Origin: a virus
Direction: 5' to 3' (one strand)
DNA: 42,000 bases
Virus record (IMG/VR): IMGVR_UViG_3300020185_000104
Span: 1 to 42,000 of that record
Below are positions 7,712 to 17,898 of the stretch, piece by piece (the stretch's first letter is position 1; every line of letters begins with the position of its first letter). Under the pieces are notes generated by a model. It did not search any database. It was not told the origin of the DNA and saw only the letters and a program-made list of their open reading frames with translations. Made by a program: the position numbers and the translations under genes.

Positions 7712-8110
7712 TTATTCGGCTACTTCCTCTGGGAACCAACCGTTATCCTGCATGTGCTGCTGATCTCTTACAGTAGCTGTAGAAGGGATGATGTCTCCAA
7801 AGCGGAAGTTGTCTGAGCTAGAGATAAACTGAGAGAGCTGTGCTCTTTCTTCTTCTGGCACTTCAGGGAAAAGAGAGATTAGCGTGTCTAAGTTGTTATC
7901 TGGGTGGACATAGATATTATAGTCTAAGTCTACAGACAATGCGCGTTCTCCGCTTTCTGGGTGGTCCATCCATCCGAATACGTATCGAGACACATCTTTG
8001 GGGTGACGAGCGGAGTCTGGTCTAGATACTCTGAAAAGCTCCTCTGTAATAGCTACTGCTCTATCTGCTGATGTCATATCAGCTTCTGGTTCAATGATAA
8101 TGTAATTCAT
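7712..8110 (-). CDS. Small fibre-associated protein, paralogue of 17895-18296
   Basis: 132 aa. It aligns along its full length with the protein at 17895-18296: (I/Y)II at the start, RAxxIT(E/R)EL(F/Y), (S)RP, VFG...HP(E/D)G, ALxVDxDY(N)I(Y/N)VHP, LFPE(V/L)...ER, FG(D/H)I(I/V)PS, then QxxM(Q/E)DNGWFPEE at the end. Both copies sit directly after a gene with GH54-like repeats, so the protein probably serves the fibre, for example as assembly chaperone, cap or adaptor. No known domain is recognised. It is cytoplasmic by composition. Confidence 0.7.
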   Translation of the reverse strand: MNYIIIEPEADMTSADRAVAITEELFRVSRPDSARHPKDVSRYVFGWMDHPESGERALSVDLDYNIYVHPDNNLDTLISLFPEVPEEERAQLSQFISSSDNFRFGDIIPSTATVRDQQHMQDNGWFPEEVAE

Positions 8111-8120
8111 TGTTTATGTT

Positions 8121-11100
8121 TTAAAATATGTTATAGAACGTGTTGATGTTGGTTTCTATTCCTGTGCGGTTTGAAGTGCTTTGTTCGCTGCTAAAAATAA
8201 TTAGTTCCTGAATTGGTCCGTCCCAATGCCTACTTGGATAAGTGCCTCCTATAAATTCAAGAGCGTAGTTATAACCACCCGTTGCGCTATTTGCGGCAAT
8301 AAGAATTTGATTTGAAGTCGTCAGATTAGAAGTCACTGAAACGCCATCAATGTAAATACTTCCATTAAAATAAAAATCATTAACGTTTGCAGCAGGGCTG
8401 CCCGTGATGGGTCGCCAACCACCTTGAGACCGTAGTGAATAGTCTGCACTCGCGCCAATCAAATAACCGTTTGTTGCTCCGTTGTCCTGTTTGGCTACCG
8501 CAATAATTGTTTCCATTCCCGTAAGGGATGAAGTCAACTGAAGCTCTTGTGTTCCTCCTTGATTGTCTACCGCAGGCTTCCCGTTCTCCGTCACTACGCC
8601 CGTCGCACTATCATAAATCTTCGGCTGACTAGCAGCTGCATTCTGAGTAGCGTGATTGCTGTTAGACGATTGATCCTTCCACTCAACTACAAAGCAATTA
8701 GCCCCGTATGCAAACTCACCAAACCTAAACGCCTTTGAGTCGTTAGGAGAGCCAACAGAGACCCCTGTAGAGCTCTCTACAGCATTCTTTACTAATGACC
8801 TTTCGCTGAATACTCCGTTCTCGTCTGGGTATACATCTACCTCTACGTGGTCTGAATCCCTTCTGACCCTTACTAGAGGTCCTTGGTAGAAGTAGTTCAA
8901 AAGCCTTAGAGAGTAAGCAGCAGCAGCACCATCAAACTCGTTTATCAATCCTAACTCTAGCTCAGGGGTGAAGATAGAGTAGTGGTTGTTTATGTTGGTT
9001 TCGATGTCTGTTATTTCGCTTGCTGAATTCACGCTCCAATACATCACAAATTCAGACATTTTCATTTGGGGACTTGACAACCAAGGCGGTTTACCCATAT
9101 AAATTATCCCATCCCAATATCGGTTTGTCTCCACTGTGAACGTGCCTTGCGAAGTGCCATCGATGTTCATAATGCCGTTTGCTCCGTCTTGTTGCCCCGT
9201 AAACAATAATTGAGCGCCCGTATCTGTTCCTACCGACGAAGAACTCCAGCCAAATCGATAGCCTGCTGGGCTTGTTGTGTACCTTATTGTATTGGCGAGA
9301 GAGTTACTCCCTGACCAATTCACTACCCCGCCTTCTCCTGATATTTTATGAAATACTGAATAAATTGTGGCTTCTGAAACTTGACTTGTTCCGATGTTTA
9401 AATTTTGCAAAAGGTCATTTGCCCCATCAAACTCCACCGCTGGCTTCTTACCTTCAGCTACGACAAAGCCAGCATTCACGACTTTAGGTTGAGAAGCTGC
9501 AGTGAGTTGCTGAGCGTCGTTTCCGTTAGATGACTGATCGTACCATACAACAACAAACGCGTCTGTAACACCAGCAGAGTTGTACCTTATATTCCCTACA
9601 AACTCACCGAGGGTTGCTACACCTAGATTAAAAGTAGCATTACTCTGAGGTTTCCCAATAGTCGTTTCAGGCACGTTAGTAACGATAGACTCAAGGGATA
9701 TATTACCACTCTTATCAAAGTACACATCAGCCTCTAGGCTGTCACTGGCTCTTCTTATCTTGATTGCTGGTCCTGCGTACTTAGTGCTAAGCTTTCTGAG
9801 TGAGTAAGCAGCAGCAGCACCAGGGTGCTTGTCTAACAAAAGCTTAGTAGGTCCCTGAGGGGAAATATCAAAGTACTTGTTTATGTTGAATTCAATGTCG
9901 ATGCGGTCGGTGGATTTGTTATCGTTGTAAATCAGAATTTCTTGCAATGTACCTTGGTGAAATTGCCTGTTTCCGCTTGCCTCATATCCGACACCCATAT
10001 CAATACCTGTATTCCCGCCGCCTGTAAAAGTGTTCGTGTTTGTAGCCACTTGCGCTCCATTGACGTGCATTGCGCTTCCCCCGCTTACCCAGTTTGCCGT
10101 CTGTACAATTTGACTGCCTCCATAGTCAATTGCTGGTCGTAAAAACTCTGAAGAGTTTCCAATTGAGGAAAATGAATCAAGTAAATAATTTCCCGACACT
10201 TCGCCGCGCCCTCTTAATGCCGCACCATTTGCGCCAGTTTGGTCTAAGTATCGTGTTGATATGTTTCCTGTCGTGGTTGACTTTACAACTCCAATCAAGC
10301 ATATTGATGAACCCGTCATCACTTCGTTGCTTGTTCTTAATCCGTCATCTGTGCCATCAAACTCAACCGCAGGCTTCCCGTTCTCATAAACAATAGACAG
10401 ATTCCTGCATATAGTCGGTTGGCTGCTATTTACAGCTTGAGCAGCGTCATTACCATTGCCAGACTGATCGTACCACACCGAAATTTTAGCGTTAGGATTA
10501 AAGGAGTTGGCCTTAGCGTGCTGAATAATTGACTCGGTGTCAAGGTCTCCATTTGGAAGTGGATATATATCTAGCTCCGTGTACCCATTGTCAACCCTCA
10601 TAATAGGACCGCTATAGTTAGCGTTAAGCTGCCTTACAGAGTATGCAGCGGCAGCACCAGGATACTCATTAAGTAGCTTCTGAGTGCCTTTAGACCTGGC
10701 CAGTGAATAACTATTAAACGCGGCGCTCATGTCATTCTCAATGGCGGCTCTATCGTTAGATACGTCAGAATTAAAAAACAAAAACTCCTGAAACTTTCCG
10801 CTAAGAGTGTCGTTGCTGCCTCCGTCCTGATAATAGTTAAGTAGGGTTATTTCACTTTCAGTAGCACCTGTCTCCCATGCTGACGAATCAGCCCCAACGG
10901 TACTAAGAATCTTTTTAGTAGAGTCTGATATTAAATTGTAGGCTTGTATAGTGTTTGATGTCGTGACTTCTTCTCCGTTTAAAAAACTAGAAGGAGTGCC
11001 AAAGTTATTTACGTAAGATGCAGACGTAGAAGAGTTCAATCTCGGACCATAATACGCACCATTAACAGCGTACAAATACCCCCTAGAATCACTAGTAGAA

Positions 11101-13271
11101 AGAGAGACAAAAGAGCTAACATTAGGCTTGCCTGCCATCTTAGACTTGTCAAATAAGAAGTAGTTATCCTGGACAACCTCTAAAGACACAGAGCCACCGT
11201 CCTGAACTAGTCCGTTGGTAGCGTCATATATCTTAGGTTGTGCTGTTGAAGGAAAGGCTTTTGCGTTAGAGTCTTGTGTTCTGTAAACAAGATCTGAATA
11301 AGAGTCTATGTCTTCCTTTTGTCCTTGACCTGTAGACTTGTTTTCTCCCCACACGATTAATTCGTGGAAATACATACTATCAATGTCAGATGACTGACCT
11401 GACTCATTCACCTGTATGGATGTTATAGAGCTGGTTAGGCCAGATCCAGAGGTTACAGCACCATTATAGCCAAACTCAGAAGAAGCTCCGTCATGAGCAC
11501 CATAAATGTGATTGACCACTTTTTGAGGCATAAAACCAGAAGGTTCTATAGAATTTACCCCGTCAGAAACATAAAGCTCCTTAGTAGCACCACTTTGAAT
11601 TGACACATTTCCCCCGAAGTCAATGTACTTGTATCCGTCTACGTTTCCTAGCGCTCGAAAAAAGGTTGTGGAATAACTAAATGGTGTAGGGATAGACAAA
11701 GAGGAAACAGACATGCTTTGACGGTAACTACCAGCGGATGCGCCAAAGCTAAATCCAACCTCTCCGTTTACTGTATTGAGAAGAATTTCGGGCATCTCAT
11801 CCCTTGATGACTGAACTAAGTGCCTTCCGTTTCCAGATTGGTCATAAATCTTAGAAGCCCTAATAATAGTCAAGGCACCATGAGTCTGAAGTGCTTGAGA
11901 TCTAAAAGTAGAAAAAGTTTTTGATATACTGCCAGCAGAGTCAAACTCAATGTCTGAAGTTGAGATAAGAGCATAAGGAGAGGTAGAAGAGAAGATAGAG
12001 ACCTCGAAACAAGGACCTGTGTAAGAAGTACTGAGCCTCTTAGTAGAGTAAGCTGCTTCAGACCCTGTGTGATAATCAAGAAGTCTTCTTCTAAGTGTTT
12101 CGTTGGCGGAAGCCTGATCAAACATCATTACAACCCTCCCAGTAGTTGAAGCACCTAAAGAATCTGGGTCAGAAGAACCTGAATCACCTAAGAACTGACC
12201 TAAGGTAGTGGCCTTACTTGGAGGTACCAATAAATGAGGTCCAGCAGCTATACCTGTTGTTTTTTTAAAGCACTCTGAAACAGTAGAGCTAAGTGAGACA
12301 AACCCAGAAGTGTCTGGAAAAACAAATACTTCCTTGTGGTCCACCTCTCTTCGAACGGAAACAAGAGGGTTTGAATCCTCTTTATTTAAAGAGCGCAAAG
12401 AAAACGCATTCGCAACACCATCAAACCTATTCAAAAAAGCTGTCGTGTCGATATCACCTCGGTTAGAGTAAGACAGAGGAGCCTGCCTCTCCCTAGTTGT
12501 CACCACCTCTACGTCTCTTCTTCTTTTACCCTTCTTTGCTCTTGGGTATATATAGAAGTCGGACAGAGAACCCTGTCCTGCGCCTATTTTAGTTATTCCA
12601 GTAGAGGCAAAGGTTCCAGATACAGTTAAGGTGTTGTCTGATCTTGAGTCAAAATCAATAGAGGTTGAACCACCTTTTTTATATCCGTTTAAATGAGTGT
12701 CACTATCTGTGATTTGAGAAAGTGTAATACCATTAGCTGGGGTTGAAATATCAATCAACTCATTTGTCCCATCAAACAGCTTTAAATCAACAAACGGAGA
12801 CAAAAGCCGAAAAGAAAGATAAACAGTAAAGTCACCAACAAGCTCCATAGAGTCCATATGGCGAGAGTCAAGATAAACTGTAGGACCATTATCCCCCTGA
12901 TAAACAGTCCCAGTATTACTAATGATTCTAGGTTGAGAATCTGCAACAACCTGAGTCATGTGGTTGTTTGATCCACTCTGATCGTACCAAACAGCAACCG
13001 TAGCGATAGAAGGGGACCCAAGGGAATCTACGTCGGTATACGAAGCGTTTGCTACAAACTCACCAAGATTGGTAGCCGAAGAAGTTCCAGAGGATATGCT
13101 GATCCTGGAATCAAGGCTTATCACCCCGTTAGCGTCAGCTCTAACCTCAGCATGAGCAGAGTCGGCACGCCTCCTTACGCGCATAATCGCACGCTGATAG
13201 TTTCTGCGAAGAATTCTAGTTGAGTATGCGCCTAAAGCTGAAGGCTGTTTTTCTAGTATAAGTGATTCCAT
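8121..13271 (-). CDS. Giant tail fibre/receptor-binding protein with six GH54 AbfB-like repeats
   Basis: 1716 aa from the ATG at 13271, whose A is shared with the TAA of the upstream gene; the open frame continues to 13337 but the coupled ATG is preferred. About six repeats start near residues 12, 280, 404, 865, 1145 and 1443. A full repeat reads: (G)AAAAYS(L/V)R(K/L)L...Y.GP, RRxSDxxExDVY, then V.WYDQSGNGNDA(T/A)Q, QP.I, ENGKPAVEFDG, and a C-terminal LQE(I/L)IIY...IE.NIN.(Y/F). The first half, especially RRASD and WYDQSGNGN, resembles the catalytic domain of fungal alpha-L-arabinofuranosidase B (GH54), a concanavalin-like jelly roll. Carbohydrate binding is likely; catalysis cannot be judged. 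Repeats 2 and 3 are divergent. Confidence 0.75.
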   Translation of the reverse strand: MESLILEKQPSALGAYSTRILRRNYQRAIMRVRRRADSAHAEVRADANGVISLDSRISISSGTSSATNLGEFVANASYTDVDSLGSPSIATVAVWYDQSGSNNHMTQVVADSQPRIISNTGTVYQGDNGPTVYLDSRHMDSMELVGDFTVYLSFRLLSPFVDLKLFDGTNELIDISTPANGITLSQITDSDTHLNGYKKGGSTSIDFDSRSDNTLTVSGTFASTGITKIGAGQGSLSDFYIYPRAKKGKRRRDVEVVTTRERQAPLSYSNRGDIDTTAFLNRFDGVANAFSLRSLNKEDSNPLVSVRREVDHKEVFVFPDTSGFVSLSSTVSECFKKTTGIAAGPHLLVPPSKATTLGQFLGDSGSSDPDSLGASTTGRVVMMFDQASANETLRRRLLDYHTGSEAAYSTKRLSTSYTGPCFEVSIFSSTSPYALISTSDIEFDSAGSISKTFSTFRSQALQTHGALTIIRASKIYDQSGNGRHLVQSSRDEMPEILLNTVNGEVGFSFGASAGSYRQSMSVSSLSIPTPFSYSTTFFRALGNVDGYKYIDFGGNVSIQSGATKELYVSDGVNSIEPSGFMPQKVVNHIYGAHDGASSEFGYNGAVTSGSGLTSSITSIQVNESGQSSDIDSMYFHELIVWGENKSTGQGQKEDIDSYSDLVYRTQDSNAKAFPSTAQPKIYDATNGLVQDGGSVSLEVVQDNYFLFDKSKMAGKPNVSSFVSLSTSDSRGYLYAVNGAYYGPRLNSSTSASYVNNFGTPSSFLNGEEVTTSNTIQAYNLISDSTKKILSTVGADSSAWETGATESEITLLNYYQDGGSNDTLSGKFQEFLFFNSDVSNDRAAIENDMSAAFNSYSLARSKGTQKLLNEYPGAAAAYSVRQLNANYSGPIMRVDNGYTELDIYPLPNGDLDTESIIQHAKANSFNPNAKISVWYDQSGNGNDAAQAVNSSQPTICRNLSIVYENGKPAVEFDGTDDGLRTSNEVMTGSSICLIGVVKSTTTGNISTRYLDQTGANGAALRGRGEVSGNYLLDSFSSIGNSSEFLRPAIDYGGSQIVQTANWVSGGSAMHVNGAQVATNTNTFTGGGNTGIDMGVGYEASGNRQFHQGTLQEILIYNDNKSTDRIDIEFNINKYFDISPQGPTKLLLDKHPGAAAAYSLRKLSTKYAGPAIKIRRASDSLEADVYFDKSGNISLESIVTNVPETTIGKPQSNATFNLGVATLGEFVGNIRYNSAGVTDAFVVVWYDQSSNGNDAQQLTAASQPKVVNAGFVVAEGKKPAVEFDGANDLLQNLNIGTSQVSEATIYSVFHKISGEGGVVNWSGSNSLANTIRYTTSPAGYRFGWSSSSVGTDTGAQLLFTGQQDGANGIMNIDGTSQGTFTVETNRYWDGIIYMGKPPWLSSPQMKMSEFVMYWSVNSASEITDIETNINNHYSIFTPELELGLINEFDGAAAAYSLRLLNYFYQGPLVRVRRDSDHVEVDVYPDENGVFSERSLVKNAVESSTGVSVGSPNDSKAFRFGEFAYGANCFVVEWKDQSSNSNHATQNAAASQPKIYDSATGVVTENGKPAVDNQGGTQELQLTSSLTGMETIIAVAKQDNGATNGYLIGASADYSLRSQGGWRPITGSPAANVNDFYFNGSIYIDGVSVTSNLTTSNQILIAANSATGGYNYALEFIGGTYPSRHWDGPIQELIIFSSEQSTSNRTGIETNINTFYNIF

Positions 13272-14839
13272 TAATCGTAGTAATCTTCGGTTTGACCAGG
13301 AATTTCTGGCGGTAGGTTCTGACCTGTCGAGCTCCACAGACTATCTACAAAGTCAGAGTACTCAAAAAACGCTATAGTATTATCTTTAGGCAAAATAGGG
13401 AACATGATGTACCTCATAGAAATTGGAAGGGCAATCAACTCACTATACGGCCTTGTTGTTGTCCCATATTCTATAGATTCAACCCTTAGCATAAAAAATC
13501 TTTTTGCGTCGTCCATAGCGGACAAAACTCCTATATCGGTTAAATCTTCTATTTTTTCATCATCACCATAAGAGCTGATAAGGTTTTTAGCCTTAAAGTT
13601 TCTTACGTCTAAGTAACCAGTGTAAGAAAAGAAAGCCTCAGATGTAACCAAATCAAGAACAAATCCGTCAATGGCAACCTTACTGCTACCAGTAGGTATG
13701 TCATCCTGAGACGTTTTATTTAAAAGAACCTCTATGTCTGGGTATCTTCTTTCTGCGTAATCTTCGGAAATACCATTAAATTCTAATGCAGCAACTAGGC
13801 CAAGTTCGTTAAAAACAGATTCAACAGTTGGGTTCGGAGGGTAAAACAAAATGTCTTCATACCCTAAGTTCAACATACTAACCTTTATTCTTTTCTGTTC
13901 TTCATTAGATGGATTCCAAGGGTCTGGAAGATTAAAAGCGTTATTAGGATCTGAAGGATCAACAGGAAATTTAAGGGTAAATTGTAGTTTAAATCTATTA
14001 CCTTCATTGTCGCTTCCGCTCGACATAACAGAAGTTGGATTCGCTATATACATAGGAAATTCAGAGTCGCTTAGAAGATCACCGTTTATGCTAAGGTTTA
14101 CGGAGACGTCGTTGTCTTCATCAAAGGCCTCTGGAATTAAACCACCAGAACTCCTAAACTGGAAATCAGCTGGCTCTGGATCTACAGGATCTGGATCGAT
14201 ATTAGGAGGTGAAGTAGGGTCGCTCCAAACAATTTGCTCGCTTGGGGTAAACCGTCGAACAACCAGGAAATAATGGCTGTTCACGTTTATCTGCTCAACG
14301 GTAGGATATATAGATTCGTCGCCGTCGGTAAATGCAAAATACCATCCAGAATTGTTAGATACCCCGCTATTTGGGTCGCTTAAATATTGACTCCAATTAA
14401 GCGGTGACGCAACCAAGTAAGGGTTTGAAGCATCAGCTGATTGATAGTCATCAGTGAAAGCAGGGTTATCATAAATGTGATCTAAAAAACTTTGAAATTC
14501 ACCAGGGCTAGCCGATCTCCAACCCGTGTACTCAGCAGCATCTTCCTCCCCCTCTTGAACGACCTCAACGTGATTGGGAATATCATTTGCAGCATCAAAG
14601 AGAGTAGCCTTAGAGTCGTCTCCAAAGTAGTAGTGACTTGGATAAACCTCAGTGTATGTGATGTAGCTTCCGTTTTCATCGGAGTCTCCATCTGAATTAG
14701 ACCGAAACCACGATATGACATACCCAGCTTCACCAACAGACCCATAGGCGAGGACATTAAATCCAGGGCCATCTGGAGTGACAGAAACAAAAACAGTACG
14801 CCTTCTAGCCTTGTTTATAGCATTACCTAAGCCTAGCAT
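13271..14839 (-). CDS. Putative tail/baseplate structural protein, unknown family
   Basis: 522 aa. N-terminus MLGLGNAINKARRRTVFVS; the remainder is Asp/Ser/Pro/Tyr-rich and beta-like, with a Pro-Asp linker at about 205-225 (NIDPDPVDPEPADF). No membrane helix or catalytic motif is seen. Its stop overlaps the start of the giant fibre gene (TAATG), so both are made together; the protein probably attaches or organises the fibre. TATATTTG at 14867-14874 lies 27 nt before the ATG, so this gene pair may be its own transcription unit. Confidence 0.55.
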   Translation of the reverse strand: MLGLGNAINKARRRTVFVSVTPDGPGFNVLAYGSVGEAGYVISWFRSNSDGDSDENGSYITYTEVYPSHYYFGDDSKATLFDAANDIPNHVEVVQEGEEDAAEYTGWRSASPGEFQSFLDHIYDNPAFTDDYQSADASNPYLVASPLNWSQYLSDPNSGVSNNSGWYFAFTDGDESIYPTVEQINVNSHYFLVVRRFTPSEQIVWSDPTSPPNIDPDPVDPEPADFQFRSSGGLIPEAFDEDNDVSVNLSINGDLLSDSEFPMYIANPTSVMSSGSDNEGNRFKLQFTLKFPVDPSDPNNAFNLPDPWNPSNEEQKRIKVSMLNLGYEDILFYPPNPTVESVFNELGLVAALEFNGISEDYAERRYPDIEVLLNKTSQDDIPTGSSKVAIDGFVLDLVTSEAFFSYTGYLDVRNFKAKNLISSYGDDEKIEDLTDIGVLSAMDDAKRFFMLRVESIEYGTTTRPYSELIALPISMRYIMFPILPKDNTIAFFEYSDFVDSLWSSTGQNLPPEIPGQTEDYYD

Positions 14840-14866
14840 ATCTCTCGGTTTCTAATTGACATAATG

Positions 14867-14874
14867 CAAATATA
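14867..14874 (-). promoter_or_regulatory. TATATTTG motif, candidate late promoter
   Basis: Minus-strand TATATTTG in an AT-rich gap of 74 bases between the fibre gene at 14914-17523 and the gene starting at 14839. It has an A/T-rich upstream tract but no TTTG at 20 nt. Confidence 0.45.
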
Positions 14875-14913
14875 GCCAAATAAAAAAAGAGCTAAGAATC
14901 AAGAATTATCCGT

Positions 14914-17523
14914 TCATATTGTTATGTCGTAGAAGGTTGCAATGTTGGATTCGATGTTCGTGCGGTAGGCGGATTGGTCAGAACCGTACATAATAATTTC
15001 TTGAACTATACCGCTGAAAAAATTACTTGCAACCTGCGCCCCAATTCGAAACGGTGCCGTCGTATTTGACATTCCTGTGTAAGTTGCGGTGACTGGGTTT
15101 CCCATTGTAGAAGCGACTCCGTTTATATGCATCGTTATGCCCGCCGCTGTTTCGCTTGCATCATATAGCATTGCGCCAACCTGATAAAGATTCAGCTGAG
15201 TGGGTGTTGTTGCGTCTTGGCTGATTTGGTCGTTACCTCCTTGGTTCTTTAGGAAAAATCTCGCTTCACTTTGAAAACCGAAATAACCCCATGCGTATTC
15301 ACGATTCGGGGAGCCGTCATCTTTTGAAAACAAAACCCGTGAGTTTGTTGCCGCTGAGTCAAGTTTGAACGTAGCAAAAGCAGAAATGTACGTGTCCGTT
15401 CCTGCTCCATCTGTAAAACTCAATGTGCTTGAGTCGGGAGCTTCAAGATAGTACCCCGTCCCATCAAACTCAACCGCAGGTTTTCCGTTCTCGGTGACCA
15501 CGCCCGTCGTCCCGTCGTAAATCTTCGGCTGATTTGCTGTCGATACTGTTTGCGTGGCGTCAACCCCGTTGCCTGATTGATCGTACCAAGTTCGCACCGT
15601 GCCGTCTTGGTTCCCGCAATGCGCGGCCAAGGCTACCGTATCGAGTTCGCCAAATACGTTGAAGCCGATGTCAGCCGTGCCATTCGTCCCCGCGTATACC
15701 TCGATGGCTGGCCCCGTATACGTCGAGTCCAAAAGCCTCAAAGAGTACGCCGCCGCCGCCCCGCTGTACGTGTCGAGCAGTGGCGTGTTTTGGGTGAAGT
15801 AGTCTCCTATGTTTTCTTCGATGGAGGTGCGGACGCTGGATTTGTCAATTGAATAAGTTATTATTTCCTGCAATCGCCCAAAATATGCTTGATTGTTAGG
15901 TGCCGCAAGTGTTGCATCATATCCACCAATATATCCTGATACTGCGCCTGTATTTGTTCCACCGTTTGCATTGGTCGCTCCTGCGCTTCCGTCTAAAAAT
16001 ATGCTTTGATTTCCTGCGTAATCCTGCCCCGTTAGTAAATATTGAGACGCATTAGACGCTGTAATTGTTACACTGTTACTAAATCCGTTTCCACTGAATG
16101 CGCTTGTATTGTTGTCGTCATGCCAAACTGCTACAAGTGTTCCCGTAGCTGATTTAATACTAAACGGTCTACGTCTGACGCTACCCGTTTCGTCGTTTGC
16201 TCCTACAATAAATACCGCTTTATTCGTTGCAGATGTTATTGAAAAATTGGAAAAACTTAGCACGTCATTTGAACCGTCAAAGTCCAACGCCACCTTTCCG
16301 TTATCCTTCACCAACGCGCCACCCGTGTAAATCGTCGGCTCATTCGTAGGTGCTGCCGCCGTCGCTGTGTTCCCGTTTCCTGACTGGTCAAGCCATTGAT
16401 AGACCGTGCAACTCGTACCCGTGCAGAACGAAATAATATCAGCCTCGTCGATATTCCCCGAACCGTCGAACCCAATCGTCGTTGTAGTCGAATCCGATGC
16501 CCTGCGAATCACCATGCAGTCCGTTACATTCCCGTTGAGCCTTCGCGTAGAGTATGCAGCTTCAGCTCCGCTGCCATACGTCTCGTTTAAAAGCCCCGTA
16601 AAGCTAGGTGCGGCTGTTACCTCCTCCCATGTCTGTATTAAAGTAAATGGAGCGGTACCGTAAGTATCACCGTCCCTGAACCCTTCAAAAACGCTCTCTG
16701 TCGCGCTATAAGCTATGTCATCAGCGAAAGTGTGAACCAGAGTGTAATCACCGATTAGATCGCCGCTTGCGATAAAACCAACCTTGTGATATATTTTTCT
16801 CTTTATGACCTTACCTGCCGTTGGTGTGTCGCTCTCAGAATCAATAAAGATTCCGTCACCATCCGTTTTCACCGTGTATACACGCTCAACAAAGGGTACA
16901 ATAGCTTGTTTGTTGTTTTCAGCCTCGTCCTCGAATCGATTTGTAAAACTAGGTTGAAATTTAAAGGCATTCGCCGTTTCATCGTAAAGTAGGGTTGTGT
17001 TTTTTGTAGGGGTGCCAACTATACTAACGTCGCTTAAATCATTTAAAGAAACAGGAACAGCGCTTGTGTTTGCCTTTGCGTCCAATGCCGTTTGTGTCGC
17101 TGTGCTTACTGGTTTATCCGAGTCACTTGTGTTGTCTACGTTATTTAAACCTACGTCAGCTTTTCCTAGGCTGTCGTTTACCCACCTGTTGGACTCGTAT
17201 TTTAGTATATCGCCCTCTGAAGGTGAGGGGGCAGTGACGTCAGAAAGACCATCTACAGAAAAATCTATAGCAACGTCTCCTTCAGCGTCTGGAAACTCAC
17301 CGTTGATCGACTCAACAGCGCCAGAATCGCCAGCCACAAAACTTCCGTTATTGTAAACAATAGTCTGACCATTAGTGATGCCAGAGGTGTCAACGTTGTT
17401 TAATTCGTTTAAAGAGATAGATACAGAAGACAAAGCAGCAACACCAGGCGAAACCCGTATTACGTTCTTAGAAGAACTATTAGATACAGTTACTTTTATT
17501 ACGTCGTTTTCGATTACAGCCAT
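14914..17523 (-). CDS. Tail fibre protein with two GH54 AbfB-like domains
   Basis: 869 aa. Residues 1-60 (NVIRVSPGVAALSSVSISLN) match the N-terminus of the protein at 18296-20779 and probably attach it to the same virion site. Residues 60-300 hold short repeats of the type SLNDLSDV and LGKADVGLNNVDNTSD known from phage fibre shafts. Two GH54-like domains follow, about residues 310-575 and 583-869. The first has RRASDSTTTTIGFDGSGN and FCTGTSCTVYQWLDQSGNGN, very close to arabinofuranosidase B wording; the second has WYDQSGNGVDATQ and ENGKPAVEFDG. Parts are nearly identical in DNA to the other fibre gene and more GC-rich than their surroundings, a sign of recombination. Confidence 0.75.
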   Translation of the reverse strand: MAVIENDVIKVTVSNSSSKNVIRVSPGVAALSSVSISLNELNNVDTSGITNGQTIVYNNGSFVAGDSGAVESINGEFPDAEGDVAIDFSVDGLSDVTAPSPSEGDILKYESNRWVNDSLGKADVGLNNVDNTSDSDKPVSTATQTALDAKANTSAVPVSLNDLSDVSIVGTPTKNTTLLYDETANAFKFQPSFTNRFEDEAENNKQAIVPFVERVYTVKTDGDGIFIDSESDTPTAGKVIKRKIYHKVGFIASGDLIGDYTLVHTFADDIAYSATESVFEGFRDGDTYGTAPFTLIQTWEEVTAAPSFTGLLNETYGSGAEAAYSTRRLNGNVTDCMVIRRASDSTTTTIGFDGSGNIDEADIISFCTGTSCTVYQWLDQSGNGNTATAAAPTNEPTIYTGGALVKDNGKVALDFDGSNDVLSFSNFSITSATNKAVFIVGANDETGSVRRRPFSIKSATGTLVAVWHDDNNTSAFSGNGFSNSVTITASNASQYLLTGQDYAGNQSIFLDGSAGATNANGGTNTGAVSGYIGGYDATLAAPNNQAYFGRLQEIITYSIDKSSVRTSIEENIGDYFTQNTPLLDTYSGAAAAYSLRLLDSTYTGPAIEVYAGTNGTADIGFNVFGELDTVALAAHCGNQDGTVRTWYDQSGNGVDATQTVSTANQPKIYDGTTGVVTENGKPAVEFDGTGYYLEAPDSSTLSFTDGAGTDTYISAFATFKLDSAATNSRVLFSKDDGSPNREYAWGYFGFQSEARFFLKNQGGNDQISQDATTPTQLNLYQVGAMLYDASETAAGITMHINGVASTMGNPVTATYTGMSNTTAPFRIGAQVASNFFSGIVQEIIMYGSDQSAYRTNIESNIATFYDITI

Positions 17524-17529
17524 GTCTTT

Positions 17530-17898
17530 TTATATACCAGCCCTTTCCGAGGCTATTTTACAGTGATTTTTATCTATCGAATCCAATAGATCAGAAAGCC
17601 AAATACCAGTATCAGAAAGAGTAGCCTCTCTCTGATTAGCACCTAAAACTGCCGATACCGAATGAGTTCCAAAAGGAATCCCACCTTGAACGATAAGAAT
17701 TGCGCACAAAAACTTAGAAGCCGTAATGGATACGATCTTGGATAAATCTCTAAAGGCATTGTACACAACCCCCCATAAAGATCTAAATGAAGAACACAAA
17801 ACAAAAGCAAAAGATTCAATGAAAGCATACAAAAAACCGACAGGTATAGAGGCCAAAGCAAGCCCCATCAGAAACAGCACTTTAAACCACTTTATCAT
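17530..17898 (-). CDS. Small predicted membrane protein, holin-like candidate
   Basis: 122 aa. Residues 5-35 (VLFLMGLALASIPVGFLYAF plus following) form a long hydrophobic segment, and residues 58-80 a second weaker one around ASKFLCAILIVQGG. The C-terminal 40 residues are polar. It overlaps the preceding small fibre-partner gene by 4 bases and ends 6 bases before the next fibre gene, so it belongs to the fibre operon. Holin function is possible from size and topology but not shown. Confidence 0.5.
   Translation of the reverse strand: MIKWFKVLFLMGLALASIPVGFLYAFIESFAFVLCSSFRSLWGVVYNAFRDLSKIVSITASKFLCAILIVQGGIPFGTHSVSAVLGANQREATLSDTGIWLSDLLDSIDKNHCKIASERAGI

Noticed and set aside
13272-13337. 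N-terminal extension of the giant fibre gene
   Set aside because: It overlaps the upstream gene by 66 bases, while the internal ATG at 13271 has the TAATG coupling used elsewhere.
14482-14790. Frames shifted inside late genes such as this one
   Set aside because: They are shadow frames of the long structural genes, Leu/Ser-rich or Arg-rich, without start context.
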